DNA of 64,000 nt from NCBI GenBank assembly GCA_026988355.1, contig JALSLK010000013.1, positions 1 through 64,000 of the forward strand, given 5' to 3'. Source of the DNA: Flavobacteriaceae bacterium. Its GTDB lineage: Bacteria > Bacteroidota > Bacteroidia > Flavobacteriales > Flavobacteriaceae. The notes beneath the pieces were generated by a model. It was given only the letters and a program-made list of their open reading frames with translations, was not told where the DNA came from and searched no databases. Position numbers and translations under genes: made by a program. Shown piece after piece: positions 19,021 to 28,216 of this stretch. Numbering within the stretch: the stretch's first letter is position 1; each line of letters begins with the position of its first letter.

Positions 19021-20556
19021 ATGGCAAAACAAGAAGATTTATTTAAGAAAGTAATTTCACACGCAAAAGAATATGGATACGTATTTCAATCTAGTGAAAT
19101 TTACGATGGTTTAAGTGCGGTTTACGACTATGCTCAGAATGGTGTTGCACTAAAAAAAAATATTCGTAACTATTGGTGGAAAGCAATGGTACAATTACAC
19201 GAAAATATTGTTGGAATTGATACGGCAATATTTATGCATCCAACCACTTGGAAAGCTTCTGGACATGTAGATGCTTTTAGCGACCCTTTGATTGATAATA
19301 AAGATTCTAAAAAACGGTATAGAGCAGATGTTTTGATTGAGGATTACTGTGCGAAAATTGAAAAAAAGATAGAAAAAGAAGTTGCTAAAGCTGCAAAACG
19401 TTTTGGCGATACTTTTAATAAAGAAGAATTTATTTCTACTAACGGAAGGGTTTTAGGCTATCAAGAAAAAATTAATAATATTCTTTCTCGTATGGGAAAA
19501 TCTCTCGAAAAAGAAGATTTGGCTGATGTAAAAGCACAAATCGAAGAGTTAGGTATTGCTTGTCCTGTATCTGGTTCTAAAAACTGGACAGATGTAAAGC
19601 AATTTAATTTGATGTTTGGTACCAAATTAGGTGCAGATGCTGCTTCTGCTATGGATTTATACTTACGTCCTGAAACAGCACAAGGTATCTTTGTAAACTT
19701 TGCTAACGTACAAAAAACAGGACGTATGAAAATACCTTTTGGTATTGCTCAAACTGGTAAAGCGTTTAGAAACGAAATTGTTGCTAGACAGTTTATCTTT
19801 AGGATGCGTGAATTTGAACAAATGGAAATGCAATTTTTTGTAAAACCTGGCACACAAACCGAATGGTATGAAAAATGGAAAGAAAATCGTTTAAAATGGC
19901 ATTTATCTCTTGGTTTAGGTAAAGACAATTACCGTTTTCACGATCATGAAAAATTAGCCCATTATGCAGATGCTGCTTCGGATATTGAATTTAAGTTTCC
20001 TTTTGGATTTAAAGAATTAGAAGGTATTCATTCTAGAACCGATTTCGATTTAAAAGCACACGAAGAACACTCTGGTAAAAAATTACGCTTTTTTGATCCT
20101 GAAACAAAAACCAATTATGTACCTTATGTTGTAGAAACTTCGGTTGGTTTGGATCGATTATTTTTAGCTATATTTTCAAACTCATTAGTTACCGAAACTT
20201 TAGAAGATGGCTCTACAAGAGTAGTTTTAAAGTTGCCGTCTATCCTCGCTCCTACTAAAGTTGCTGTTTTTCCATTATTAAAGAAAGATGGTCTACCAGA
20301 AATAGCACACGATATTATAAACAATTTAAAATTTGATTTTACTACCATTTATGATGAAAAAGATGCTGTTGGTAGACGTTATAGAAGACAAGATGCTAAT
20401 GGTACGCCTTTTTGTATTACCGTAGACCATCAAACAAAAGAAGATAATACGGTAACCATTCGTTATAGGGATACTATGCTACAAGAGCGTATTGCAATTA
20501 ACGATATTGCAACTATTGTTAATAAAGATATTTCTTTTAAGAAGTGGATTGGTTAA
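19021..20556 (+). CDS. glyS: Glycyl-tRNA synthetase (class II, single chain)
   Basis: Charges tRNA-Gly. From ATG 19021 it has 511 residues; the ORF track starts 9 codons earlier, upstream of the promoter box. The class II catalytic core shows motif 2 (FRNEIVARQFIFRMREFEQMEM) and motif 3 near VGLDRLF, with YLRPETAQGIFVNF between. The C-terminal anticodon-binding domain spans about 410-511. It is the dimeric eukaryotic/Gram-positive-like GlyQS type usual in Bacteroidota, not the two-subunit alpha2beta2 enzyme. Confidence 0.96.
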   Translation: MAKQEDLFKKVISHAKEYGYVFQSSEIYDGLSAVYDYAQNGVALKKNIRNYWWKAMVQLHENIVGIDTAIFMHPTTWKASGHVDAFSDPLIDNKDSKKRYRADVLIEDYCAKIEKKIEKEVAKAAKRFGDTFNKEEFISTNGRVLGYQEKINNILSRMGKSLEKEDLADVKAQIEELGIACPVSGSKNWTDVKQFNLMFGTKLGADAASAMDLYLRPETAQGIFVNFANVQKTGRMKIPFGIAQTGKAFRNEIVARQFIFRMREFEQMEMQFFVKPGTQTEWYEKWKENRLKWHLSLGLGKDNYRFHDHEKLAHYADAASDIEFKFPFGFKELEGIHSRTDFDLKAHEEHSGKKLRFFDPETKTNYVPYVVETSVGLDRLFLAIFSNSLVTETLEDGSTRVVLKLPSILAPTKVAVFPLLKKDGLPEIAHDIINNLKFDFTTIYDEKDAVGRRYRRQDANGTPFCITVDHQTKEDNTVTIRYRDTMLQERIAINDIATIVNKDISFKKWIG

Positions 20557-20575
20557 AGGATTTGTTCCTTTTAAA
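20553..20575. terminator. Short shared terminator hairpin between convergent genes
   Basis: AAAGGA-TTTGT-TCCTTT flanked by TT and TTAAAA lies in the 14-bp gap between the convergent stops of glyS and the large outer-membrane protein gene. The stem is short, so confidence is limited. Confidence 0.4.
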
Positions 20576-23500
20576 AATTAGCACGTAGTTGTACCGTACC
20601 AGTATGAATCGCTTTAAAATCGGTTGATTTTCGTGCATTGTAATTTAGATTAATATCTAAATAATTTGTGAGCTTTTTTTGAAAAACAAAATTCCAAGTA
20701 TAGTTTTTACCATTTTGTAAACCTTCTAACATTTGAAATCCTACTGGCGAATTTTGATTGCCAATAAAAGCATTGTTTATATAATCAAACGAAGTGTGTA
20801 AAGATACATTCTGATTTTTAGCATACGTAAATGAAACGCCTATTTTATTAGAAATTAACGATTCCATTAACAATATTCTATTGCTTTTATCTTTATAATT
20901 ATAATGTAAATCTAGAGAGGTGCTTTTTCCGTAAAGATAAGCAATTTTAGCTTTTAAATCACTGGTTAACAATTCAAAATTTCTACTAGAATAGCGTTCA
21001 TTAGTACTCTTTGTTTTAATACGATTTCCATGTAAATCTAACAACCAAGAAGTATTTAATTTATGCTGGAATTGTAGTTGATTGGAACGGATGTCGTTTT
21101 CTTGTGTTCCTATTGCAAAAGCGGTTTTATTCGTAGCTTTTAAATACGAATACGTTGTAGAGTAATGCTGTTTACCACGATTAAAATAAAAATTATTCTT
21201 TAAATTATATTTTATAGATAGTGCATTATTTCGCTCAAATGGATTTAACTGAAAACTACCCGTTTTTAAATATTTATTATCAATCTGCATGGTCGTTTGG
21301 TTAAAAAAATGAGCAGCAATTTTTTTAATTCCATTACCATTTGTCCATTTTGAGGGATTAAGATGTAACGATTGACTAAATTTTGTTTGGTTTGTTCTAA
21401 CAAACTGTATGGTAGGTAATAATACACGTACATAAGTTGCTTGATCTTGAAATTGAGCAATTTCAAACTCATCTAAATCTTGTATACCATCATTATTAAA
21501 ATCAATCCAAGTATAAAAACCTTGTCCAGCCTCTACCTCTAAATAGTTAAATTCTTGTTGTGGCAAAGCACCAGAACTGGTTTCAAAAACACTTTGCAAT
21601 CGTATAAAATTATTTGCTAATTCTTGACGATAGTGTATTCTAGAGTTGATAGACTCATCATCGTTAAAATGTGTGTTTTTTAATTTTCGATAATGCAAAT
21701 AAACGCTTAAATTTGATATTTTATTTTGTATAATTCTCGACTTAATATAATACGTTCTCGACTTACTAAAATTCTGAATACGAGATAATTGTACGCTATC
21801 ATTTTTTCTAAAACTATAGCCTAGTTCTAAATTTACTTTTGTACTGTCTCCGATACCAAAATACACATCATAATTACTATTTTTATGACTTGAGTTACTA
21901 AGTTGTTGCGTTGTTTTATTTTTGCGAATATTATCCTCAAAAAACAATCTCGCTCCTAACCAAAACTTTTTGGAAACTTGTTGTCTAATATCTGTATCTA
22001 ATTTGGAAAATTTACTTGATTCTAAAGTAGAATTACTCGATAATATACTAGCATCTAGTGTAATTTTCGTTTTATTAAAATGAAAATTACTGGCAAATTT
22101 ATGTTTTAAACCTTTAAAATTTTCATTAAAAGTTAAATTTTCAAACTGATACTGTAAAAAGCCTTGTTTTTCATTTTCATAAATCAAGTTAGCCAATAAC
22201 AAATCTTGATTTCCTAGGAGATTCGTTATATTCCAATCTCTATTAAATTCTACTCGATTAATTCGCTCAACGGTATTAAAATTGTGTTGAATTTTTTCAT
22301 ATTGAAGGGTGCTTTTTAACTTCCAATTTTTATCGAGTAACAATTGTTTCCAATTTAGTCTACCAGCAAACCCTTGATTATTTCCATCGTCAATATCCGA
22401 AAATAAATTTTTGTCATTATTACTAAAAGCGATTTCGGTTGATAATGCTATTTTCTTATTTGGAATAAAATCTGCTTTAAACGTCGTTATTTGGAGTTTA
22501 TTTGGTGCTACCAAACGGATGGTTGGTTCATAATCCCCTTGCTTAACACCATTAACAGGTGCAATATATTCATAAATTCGACCAGTAGCAACGGTATTTT
22601 TAATACGATAATCGCCTTGATTTACTCCTAACAAACGAAATCGAACTCCATATAACACATCCGTTTGGTTACTTGAAAAAACGAAAACTTCAACACCATT
22701 TACCACTTCTTTTTTATATTGAATTTTATTTTCTATATATGCTTCTTGTACTGCACTTAAAGCTTGCATTTGCGATAAATCATCGCCTGCATTAATTAAA
22801 ACTTGCTGTTGTTCTTCGCTTAAATCTTGTTGTAGGGTTTGGTTTTTTGCATCGTTTTCATTGTAAAAACCAACCTGTACCTGTAACTTTTCAGAAGCAA
22901 AATCTATTTTATCAAAAGTTACAAAACGTGTATAATTTTGATCACTTGCTTGAAATTCGACATGAATTCGCATATTAGAATTGATTGGATATGTTGTGTT
23001 AAACGTTATTTCTGCTGTATTATAATCGATCACATAATCTTTACTTTCGCCTCGAGTTAAAGGAATTCCATTAACAAAAACAGTTTCACTTCCAGAAATT
23101 ATCAATAAAAACGGCACATTACTTGTTGCTAACCGATATGGTCCTTGATTGGCTTCTAATCCATTAAAATCGACCGACGTAAACTTTCCTCTAACCAATG
23201 CTCCAGAGGCAAAAATATTTGTTTTATTAGTAGCATTTCCTAAATTAATATCTACCGAAATACCTGCAACTTTTTTATTAAAATTCAAATAAGCATTCGC
23301 ATTATTATTAAAATTAATATCTCCAGCAGTTAAACGCCATTTGCTACTAAATAATTCAATAAAAACCCTATCAAATTCGTTTAAACGTTGTGTATAACCA
23401 TTTTCTTGTAGAGGCACATTAGTATCGGTAATATTAGCTCTTATTTTAACTTTTTTAGATAAATTTCCACTTATTTGCAAATCAAAATTAGAATTTAAAA

Positions 23501-23963
23501 CGCCATCTTGGTTATTTCCCATTGTTATACCTCTCGACAAACTTCCATTAGTATCTAGACCTCTAAAAGGTTTACTGTAAGAATTATTTATACTAGAACT
23601 TGAACTATAAAGACGCGTTAAATTTTTAGAATTTGTAACAATTAACTTTTCATCGAACGGTTTGTATGTTTTTGTTAAAAATTTAGGAAGAGATTCATAT
23701 ACAATGCTAATTGTTTTGTCCAAATACGTTGTATCGGTAAAAAACAGATTTGCTTTTGCAAAATTAACCTTATATTTAGAAGTGTCAATTATAACCTTAT
23801 TAGCATCTATAGCTTTAAAGTAAAATGGACTTACACTAACTGTATCAAAAACAATAGTATCTTTTTTTACTAAAACTTGCTTGGTAATACGATTTGTTGG
23901 AATTTCTTGTGCTAGGACAAAAAAGTTAACGCTTAAGAAGCTAAAAACAATAAATCGTTTCAT
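20571..23963 (-). CDS. Large outer-membrane beta-rich protein, 1130 aa
   Basis: The signal peptide ends near VLAQ at about residue 19. The N-terminal third contains the block SRGITMGNNQDGVLNSNFDLQ, then ISGSETVFVNGIPLTRG and DYVIDYNTAEITF. This resembles the repeat style of SprA/gliding-type surface proteins, though at 1130 residues it is far shorter than SprA. The remaining 700 residues alternate short hydrophobic strands with polar turns and end in an aromatic residue (QLRANF), as outer-membrane barrels do. It also has an EF-like FNNDGIQDLDEFE segment (about 880). The function is unknown; likely outer membrane. Confidence 0.8.
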   Translation of the reverse strand: MKRFIVFSFLSVNFFVLAQEIPTNRITKQVLVKKDTIVFDTVSVSPFYFKAIDANKVIIDTSKYKVNFAKANLFFTDTTYLDKTISIVYESLPKFLTKTYKPFDEKLIVTNSKNLTRLYSSSSSINNSYSKPFRGLDTNGSLSRGITMGNNQDGVLNSNFDLQISGNLSKKVKIRANITDTNVPLQENGYTQRLNEFDRVFIELFSSKWRLTAGDINFNNNANAYLNFNKKVAGISVDINLGNATNKTNIFASGALVRGKFTSVDFNGLEANQGPYRLATSNVPFLLIISGSETVFVNGIPLTRGESKDYVIDYNTAEITFNTTYPINSNMRIHVEFQASDQNYTRFVTFDKIDFASEKLQVQVGFYNENDAKNQTLQQDLSEEQQQVLINAGDDLSQMQALSAVQEAYIENKIQYKKEVVNGVEVFVFSSNQTDVLYGVRFRLLGVNQGDYRIKNTVATGRIYEYIAPVNGVKQGDYEPTIRLVAPNKLQITTFKADFIPNKKIALSTEIAFSNNDKNLFSDIDDGNNQGFAGRLNWKQLLLDKNWKLKSTLQYEKIQHNFNTVERINRVEFNRDWNITNLLGNQDLLLANLIYENEKQGFLQYQFENLTFNENFKGLKHKFASNFHFNKTKITLDASILSSNSTLESSKFSKLDTDIRQQVSKKFWLGARLFFEDNIRKNKTTQQLSNSSHKNSNYDVYFGIGDSTKVNLELGYSFRKNDSVQLSRIQNFSKSRTYYIKSRIIQNKISNLSVYLHYRKLKNTHFNDDESINSRIHYRQELANNFIRLQSVFETSSGALPQQEFNYLEVEAGQGFYTWIDFNNDGIQDLDEFEIAQFQDQATYVRVLLPTIQFVRTNQTKFSQSLHLNPSKWTNGNGIKKIAAHFFNQTTMQIDNKYLKTGSFQLNPFERNNALSIKYNLKNNFYFNRGKQHYSTTYSYLKATNKTAFAIGTQENDIRSNQLQFQHKLNTSWLLDLHGNRIKTKSTNERYSSRNFELLTSDLKAKIAYLYGKSTSLDLHYNYKDKSNRILLMESLISNKIGVSFTYAKNQNVSLHTSFDYINNAFIGNQNSPVGFQMLEGLQNGKNYTWNFVFQKKLTNYLDINLNYNARKSTDFKAIHTGTVQLRANF

Positions 23964-24021
23964 AAGACAAACTAACGAAATAATTTTTAAATTAGTCTAA
24001 TTAATTTTAATTATAAATCCA

Positions 24022-24029
24022 TATATTTG
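24022..24029 (+). promoter_or_regulatory. -7 promoter element of the first NHL lipoprotein gene (TATATTTG)
   Basis: Exact TAnnTTTG, 37 bp before the ATG at 24067. Confidence 0.55.
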
Positions 24030-24066
24030 GATTCTAACAATTCTAATAACATAATAAACTTAACAG

Positions 24067-25377
24067 ATGAAAAGAAAAAGAAAATTAATTGTATTTGTAC
24101 TAATGGTAAATTTAATCTTTAGTAGTTGTAATCGAGACGAGCCAAATGATGGCGATAGCATTCTAACCTCAACTATTACAACTATAGATCCTAATATAGG
24201 TCCAAAAGAAACTATTGTAACCATTACTGGAGAAAATTTTGGAACGAATAGTGCTGTCGTTTCTGTTTTTTTTAATGGTAAAGAAGCAACCGTAATTACA
24301 GTAAGCGACACAGAAATTACTGCTAAAGTCCCTGCATTAGCATATACAGGTTTAGTAAAAGTATTAATTAACGAAGAGGAGCTAATAGGACCTAAATTCA
24401 CATACACTATATCAGCTATTAATTCAAGTATTCTTGCAGGAAATGGCTCGACAGGAAGTGTAAATGGTGTAGGTACAACAGCGAGTTTTTCGGCTCCAAT
24501 TGGGCTTGCCGTTGATTCTCAAAATAATATTTTTGTAACAGATACAAACAACCATTTAATCCGTAAAATAACGCCTAATGGTATGGTTACTACGTTTGCA
24601 GGAAGCGTACAAGGATATGCAGATGGTACTGGAATAACAGCAAAATTCAGTTATCCTTATGGCATTACCATAGACTCCGAAGATAATTTGTACGTAACCG
24701 ATCCTAATAATTACAAAATACGCAAAATAACTTCGGCAGGAGTAGTTTCGACTATTGCAGGAAGCTCACAAGGTTATACAGATGGTGTTGGAACACTTGC
24801 TAAATTTCATTCACCAGCAGGAATTACCATTGACTCCAATAATATTCTATATGTTGCAGATCAAAAAAATAATAGAATTCGTAAAATAACACCAAATGGT
24901 GAGGTAAGTACTTATTCTGGAAGCACACAAGGCTATGTTGATGGAGCAAGAGCATCTGCGAAATATTACTGGCCAGCAGGAATAACAATTGATTCTGAAG
25001 ATAACTTATTTATTGCGGATTCGTATAATAATAAAATTAGAAAAATTGATACCAATGGAAATGTAAGTACCTTAGCTGGAACCACTTTAGGTTTTGATAA
25101 TGGAGCTGGAACTCTTGCTAAGTTTCATTATCCATTAGGTATATGTGTCGATGCACAAAATAATATCTATACTGCAGATTATGGCAACGATAAAATTAGA
25201 AAAATTGATGAAAATAATGAAGTAAGTACTCTTGCAGGAAGTTCAAGAGGTTATTTAGAAGGTATAGGTAGCACTGCAAGGTATAATCGCCCATTTGGTA
25301 TTACTGTAGATTCTAATGGTACTATTTTTGTTGCTGACACATTTAATAATAGAGTTCGAAAAATAACACAAGAGTAG
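24067..25377 (+). CDS. IPT/TIG and NHL-repeat lipoprotein (first of tandem pair)
   Basis: 436 residues. The lipoprotein signal ends in IFSSC (Cys at about 19). An IPT/TIG Ig-like domain (about 38-118; GPKETIVTITGENFG) is followed by about six NHL repeats (about 130-436) with the recurring pattern IDSEDNLYVTD...IRKIT. NHL repeats fold as a beta-propeller; the protein probably sits on the cell surface and binds protein or polysaccharide. It is closely similar to the next gene, so the two are a tandem duplication, each with its own promoter box. Confidence 0.9.
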   Translation: MKRKRKLIVFVLMVNLIFSSCNRDEPNDGDSILTSTITTIDPNIGPKETIVTITGENFGTNSAVVSVFFNGKEATVITVSDTEITAKVPALAYTGLVKVLINEEELIGPKFTYTISAINSSILAGNGSTGSVNGVGTTASFSAPIGLAVDSQNNIFVTDTNNHLIRKITPNGMVTTFAGSVQGYADGTGITAKFSYPYGITIDSEDNLYVTDPNNYKIRKITSAGVVSTIAGSSQGYTDGVGTLAKFHSPAGITIDSNNILYVADQKNNRIRKITPNGEVSTYSGSTQGYVDGARASAKYYWPAGITIDSEDNLFIADSYNNKIRKIDTNGNVSTLAGTTLGFDNGAGTLAKFHYPLGICVDAQNNIYTADYGNDKIRKIDENNEVSTLAGSSRGYLEGIGSTARYNRPFGITVDSNGTIFVADTFNNRVRKITQE

Positions 25378-25482
25378 AAGTAATTTTAGATTTTAATAAG
25401 CAAGATATACATCAAAAACAGTAAAAAATAAAAAATTTAGTACCATTAATAATATTGTTTTTTTTTAACTTAAATTTAATAT

Positions 25483-25490
25483 TACTTTTG
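25483..25490 (+). promoter_or_regulatory. -7 promoter element of the second NHL lipoprotein gene (TACTTTTG)
   Basis: Exact TAnnTTTG, 41 bp before the ATG at 25532. Confidence 0.5.
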
Positions 25491-25531
25491 ATTATTGAAA
25501 ATAATACTAAATCATCTCAATTTTAAAAATT

Positions 25532-26836
25532 ATGAAATATGTAAATAAAGTAATACTCTTATTTTTTACCGTAATAACATTTATTAACTGTAATAAAGAT
25601 GATATTAATACTACTGTTAGAAGTATCAGTCCAGAAAGTGGTCCAAAAGAAACCGTAGTGAGCATTCAAGGAGATGGGTTTGGTGCTGATATGAATAAAG
25701 TTTCGGTTTACTTTAACGGAAAAGAAGCAGAAGTACTTACTGTAAGTGAGTCTACAATTACTGCTAAAGTTCCAGTAAAAGCATTTACAGGTTTGGTTAA
25801 AGTTATTGTAAATGGTATAGAATCTATCGGTTCAAAATTTACTTATATAATTTCTGAAGTAAATACCTCTTTAATCGCTGGAAGTGGGACTGCTGGTTAT
25901 CTAGATGGAACTGGAGCCGTTGCGCAATTTAATATTCCTATTGGATTGACAATAGATAGTCAAGATAATCTATTTGTCTCCGAGTATGGTAATAACAGAA
26001 TCCGAAAAATAACACCTACAGGTGTTGTAACTACAATTGCTGGAAGTGGTATTTCTGGAACCAATGATGCTTTTGGAGTTGCGGCTCAATTTAATAGACC
26101 TTGGGGAATTACAATAGATACACAAGACAACTTATATGTAGCAGACTATGGAAATCACACGATACGTAAAATAACCACTAGTGGTGCAGTTAGTACTATT
26201 GCAGGAGTTCCAGGAACCTCTGGTAATACAGATGGTATCGGTGCTAATGCGCAATTTTATTTTCCTGCTGGAATTATTTCAGACTCTCAAGGAAAATTAT
26301 ATGTTGCTGACACAAGTAACCATCGAATTCGTATGGTAGAAACTAGTACTGGAAATGTAACTACAGTAACTGGTAGCGCAGCTGGAAGTGTAGATGGATC
26401 TACAAGTGATGCTCAATTTAATAGACCGTTTGGAATAACAATAGATGGAGAAGGTAATTTATTTATTGCAGATACAAATAATCGTACAATACGAAAAATA
26501 ACACCAAGTGGAACTGTTACTACCTTAGCAGGAAGTAGTACTAATACTGGAGATATTGATGGTATTGGTGATAATGCAAGGTTTAGTACCATGTTTGGAA
26601 TAACAATAGATGCAAATAATAACCTTTACATACCAGATTACGGCAATCAAAAAATAAAAAGTATTTCGCCTAATGGTTTGGTTACAACCCTTGCTGGAAG
26701 TACTGTTGGATATGTTGAAGGTTCTGGTACAGTTGCTCAATTTAAAAGCCCTTATATCATTGCTGTTGATTCGGATAATAATTTAATTGTAGCAGACACC
26801 TATAATCACAGAATTCGTAAAATTGTGATCGAATAA
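25532..26836 (+). CDS. IPT/TIG and NHL-repeat lipoprotein (second of tandem pair)
   Basis: 434 residues, same architecture as its upstream neighbour: signal with Cys in FINCNKD (about 21), IPT/TIG domain (GPKETVVSIQGDGFG, about 35-112), then NHL propeller repeats to the end. The two proteins share the same domain order, length and many repeat motifs but differ in the inserts between repeats, for example a longer loop around ETSTGNVTTVTGS. This suggests divergence after duplication, perhaps for different ligands. Confidence 0.9.
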   Translation: MKYVNKVILLFFTVITFINCNKDDINTTVRSISPESGPKETVVSIQGDGFGADMNKVSVYFNGKEAEVLTVSESTITAKVPVKAFTGLVKVIVNGIESIGSKFTYIISEVNTSLIAGSGTAGYLDGTGAVAQFNIPIGLTIDSQDNLFVSEYGNNRIRKITPTGVVTTIAGSGISGTNDAFGVAAQFNRPWGITIDTQDNLYVADYGNHTIRKITTSGAVSTIAGVPGTSGNTDGIGANAQFYFPAGIISDSQGKLYVADTSNHRIRMVETSTGNVTTVTGSAAGSVDGSTSDAQFNRPFGITIDGEGNLFIADTNNRTIRKITPSGTVTTLAGSSTNTGDIDGIGDNARFSTMFGITIDANNNLYIPDYGNQKIKSISPNGLVTTLAGSTVGYVEGSGTVAQFKSPYIIAVDSDNNLIVADTYNHRIRKIVIE

Positions 26837-26851
26837 AAAATCACAATTTTT
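26819..26851. terminator. Terminator overlapping the end of the second NHL gene
   Basis: AAAATTGTGAT pairs with ATCACAATTTT across a 10-nt loop. The stop codon of the plus-strand gene lies in the loop, and the stop of the convergent minus-strand gene begins at the right foot. It is likely bidirectional. Confidence 0.6.
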
Positions 26852-28109
26852 ATGTTTTCTGTTTTTTCTTTTTCGCAGCAGGAAAAAGTACATTATTTAG
26901 TATCAAACGATATCCTGGAGAATTTGGATGTAAATCTAACTCTGTTTTGGGATCTCCTACTCTATGCTTGTAATCTTCTGGATCATGACCTCCGTAAAAA
27001 GTAAACATGCCTTTACCTATAACTCCATGAATATATCTTGCCTCTTCATTTAATTTTAATTCTCCCATTACCAAGACATTTGATTTTATGCTACTTCGTT
27101 TAAATGAAGTTGTTTGTCCCATAAAACCTTTAATTAATGTTGTATGATTTTGCGTAAGCATTGTTGGTATTGGATCCCACTTTGCAGAATATTCCATCAA
27201 CGAAAAATAATCTAATGTTTTAGATACTTTTCGTTTTCGAGTCATATCAATTGAAGAAAATTCATATATCATTGGATTTCGCTCTAATATAAAATCTTTA
27301 AAGGCAAACGTTTTATTAAAATCAATTTTTGATTGATAGTCTGCTTCACTTCCATCGCCATCAAACATAGGTTCACAAATATCTATGCCTTCCGCTGCTA
27401 GTGCAATGTCAAAACTATCGGTTGCACTACACATTGCAAACATAAATCCTCCTCCTATCACAAAATCACGAATACGTAGGGCTACATCTAATTTTTCCTT
27501 TGACACTTTATCATATCCTAATTTTTTGGCTAAATCTTCTGCGTGTTTTTTTGCTTCAATATACCAAGAAACTCTTCTATATGCTGCATAAAATTTTCCG
27601 TATTGTCCTGTAAAATCTTCATGGTGTAAATGCAACCATTCGTATTTTATTAATGCATCATTTAGCACTTCTTCGTCATAAACAACTTCATACGGAATTT
27701 CAGCATAATTTAATACCATCGTAACAGCATCGTCCCATGGTGCTTTATCTTTTGGTGAATAAACTGCAATTTTTGGTGCTTTCTCTAACAGTACTGCTTC
27801 CATATTTTGTGATGGACTACTAATTAGCTCTAATATACTTAATGCTTCTGTATCCGAAATCACTTCGTAAGTAACTCCTCTAATGGTACATTCTTTTCTA
27901 AAAATATCGGTATCTTCTAATAAAAAAGATCCTCCTCTATAATTTAACAACCATTTTACTTTATTTCCTTTTTCTAAAGACATGTATGTTATTCCGTATG
28001 CCTTTAAATGATTTTTCTGTGAAACATCATCCATCGGAATTAAAATAAAAGATGCAAAACTAAATTTAGCAAAAAATAAAAATAAAAATAGAAATATATA
28101 TTTTTTCAT
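26850..28109 (-). CDS. Conserved secreted protein often labelled asparagine synthetase B
   Basis: 419 residues with an N-terminal signal peptide (about 1-19, cleaved after FAS). Related Bacteroidota proteins carry the automatic name asparagine synthetase B, but the N-terminal-nucleophile and ATP-pyrophosphatase motifs of AsnB are absent. Visible instead are IAVYSPKDKAPWDDAV, a glycine-rich turn with a cysteine (GGGFMFAMCSATDS, about 208-222) like a class I amidotransferase nucleophile elbow, and FYGGHDPEDYKH. Function is unknown; an amidotransferase-like fold in the periplasm is my inference. Confidence 0.75.
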   Translation of the reverse strand: MKKYIFLFLFLFFAKFSFASFILIPMDDVSQKNHLKAYGITYMSLEKGNKVKWLLNYRGGSFLLEDTDIFRKECTIRGVTYEVISDTEALSILELISSPSQNMEAVLLEKAPKIAVYSPKDKAPWDDAVTMVLNYAEIPYEVVYDEEVLNDALIKYEWLHLHHEDFTGQYGKFYAAYRRVSWYIEAKKHAEDLAKKLGYDKVSKEKLDVALRIRDFVIGGGFMFAMCSATDSFDIALAAEGIDICEPMFDGDGSEADYQSKIDFNKTFAFKDFILERNPMIYEFSSIDMTRKRKVSKTLDYFSLMEYSAKWDPIPTMLTQNHTTLIKGFMGQTTSFKRSSIKSNVLVMGELKLNEEARYIHGVIGKGMFTFYGGHDPEDYKHRVGDPKTELDLHPNSPGYRLILNNVLFPAAKKKKQKT

Positions 28110-28147
28110 ATAATGGTTTTAATATGTTGTAAAAATAGCAAAATTTA

Positions 28148-28180
28148 TACCAATATTTAAAACGCATTATTAAATTGGTA
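28148..28180. repeat. Miniature palindrome, TACCAA/TTGGTA ends
   Basis: TACCAATATTTAA faces TTAAATTGGTA across a short spacer containing ACGCAT. Both ends match the outer arm of the 160-bp palindromic element at 37627, so this looks like a deletion derivative that retains only the tips. It sits between two minus-strand genes and could also act as a hairpin in the dnaB downstream region. Confidence 0.5.
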
Positions 28181-28216
28181 AATCTACAAATTGGAGATGT
28201 TTACAATCCTTAAGAA

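Noticed and set aside
24067-26836. DNA-level repeats inside the NHL genes as a CRISPR or tandem-repeat array
   Set aside because: The periodicity follows protein NHL repeats in an intact reading frame, with no conserved direct repeat and spacer structure.
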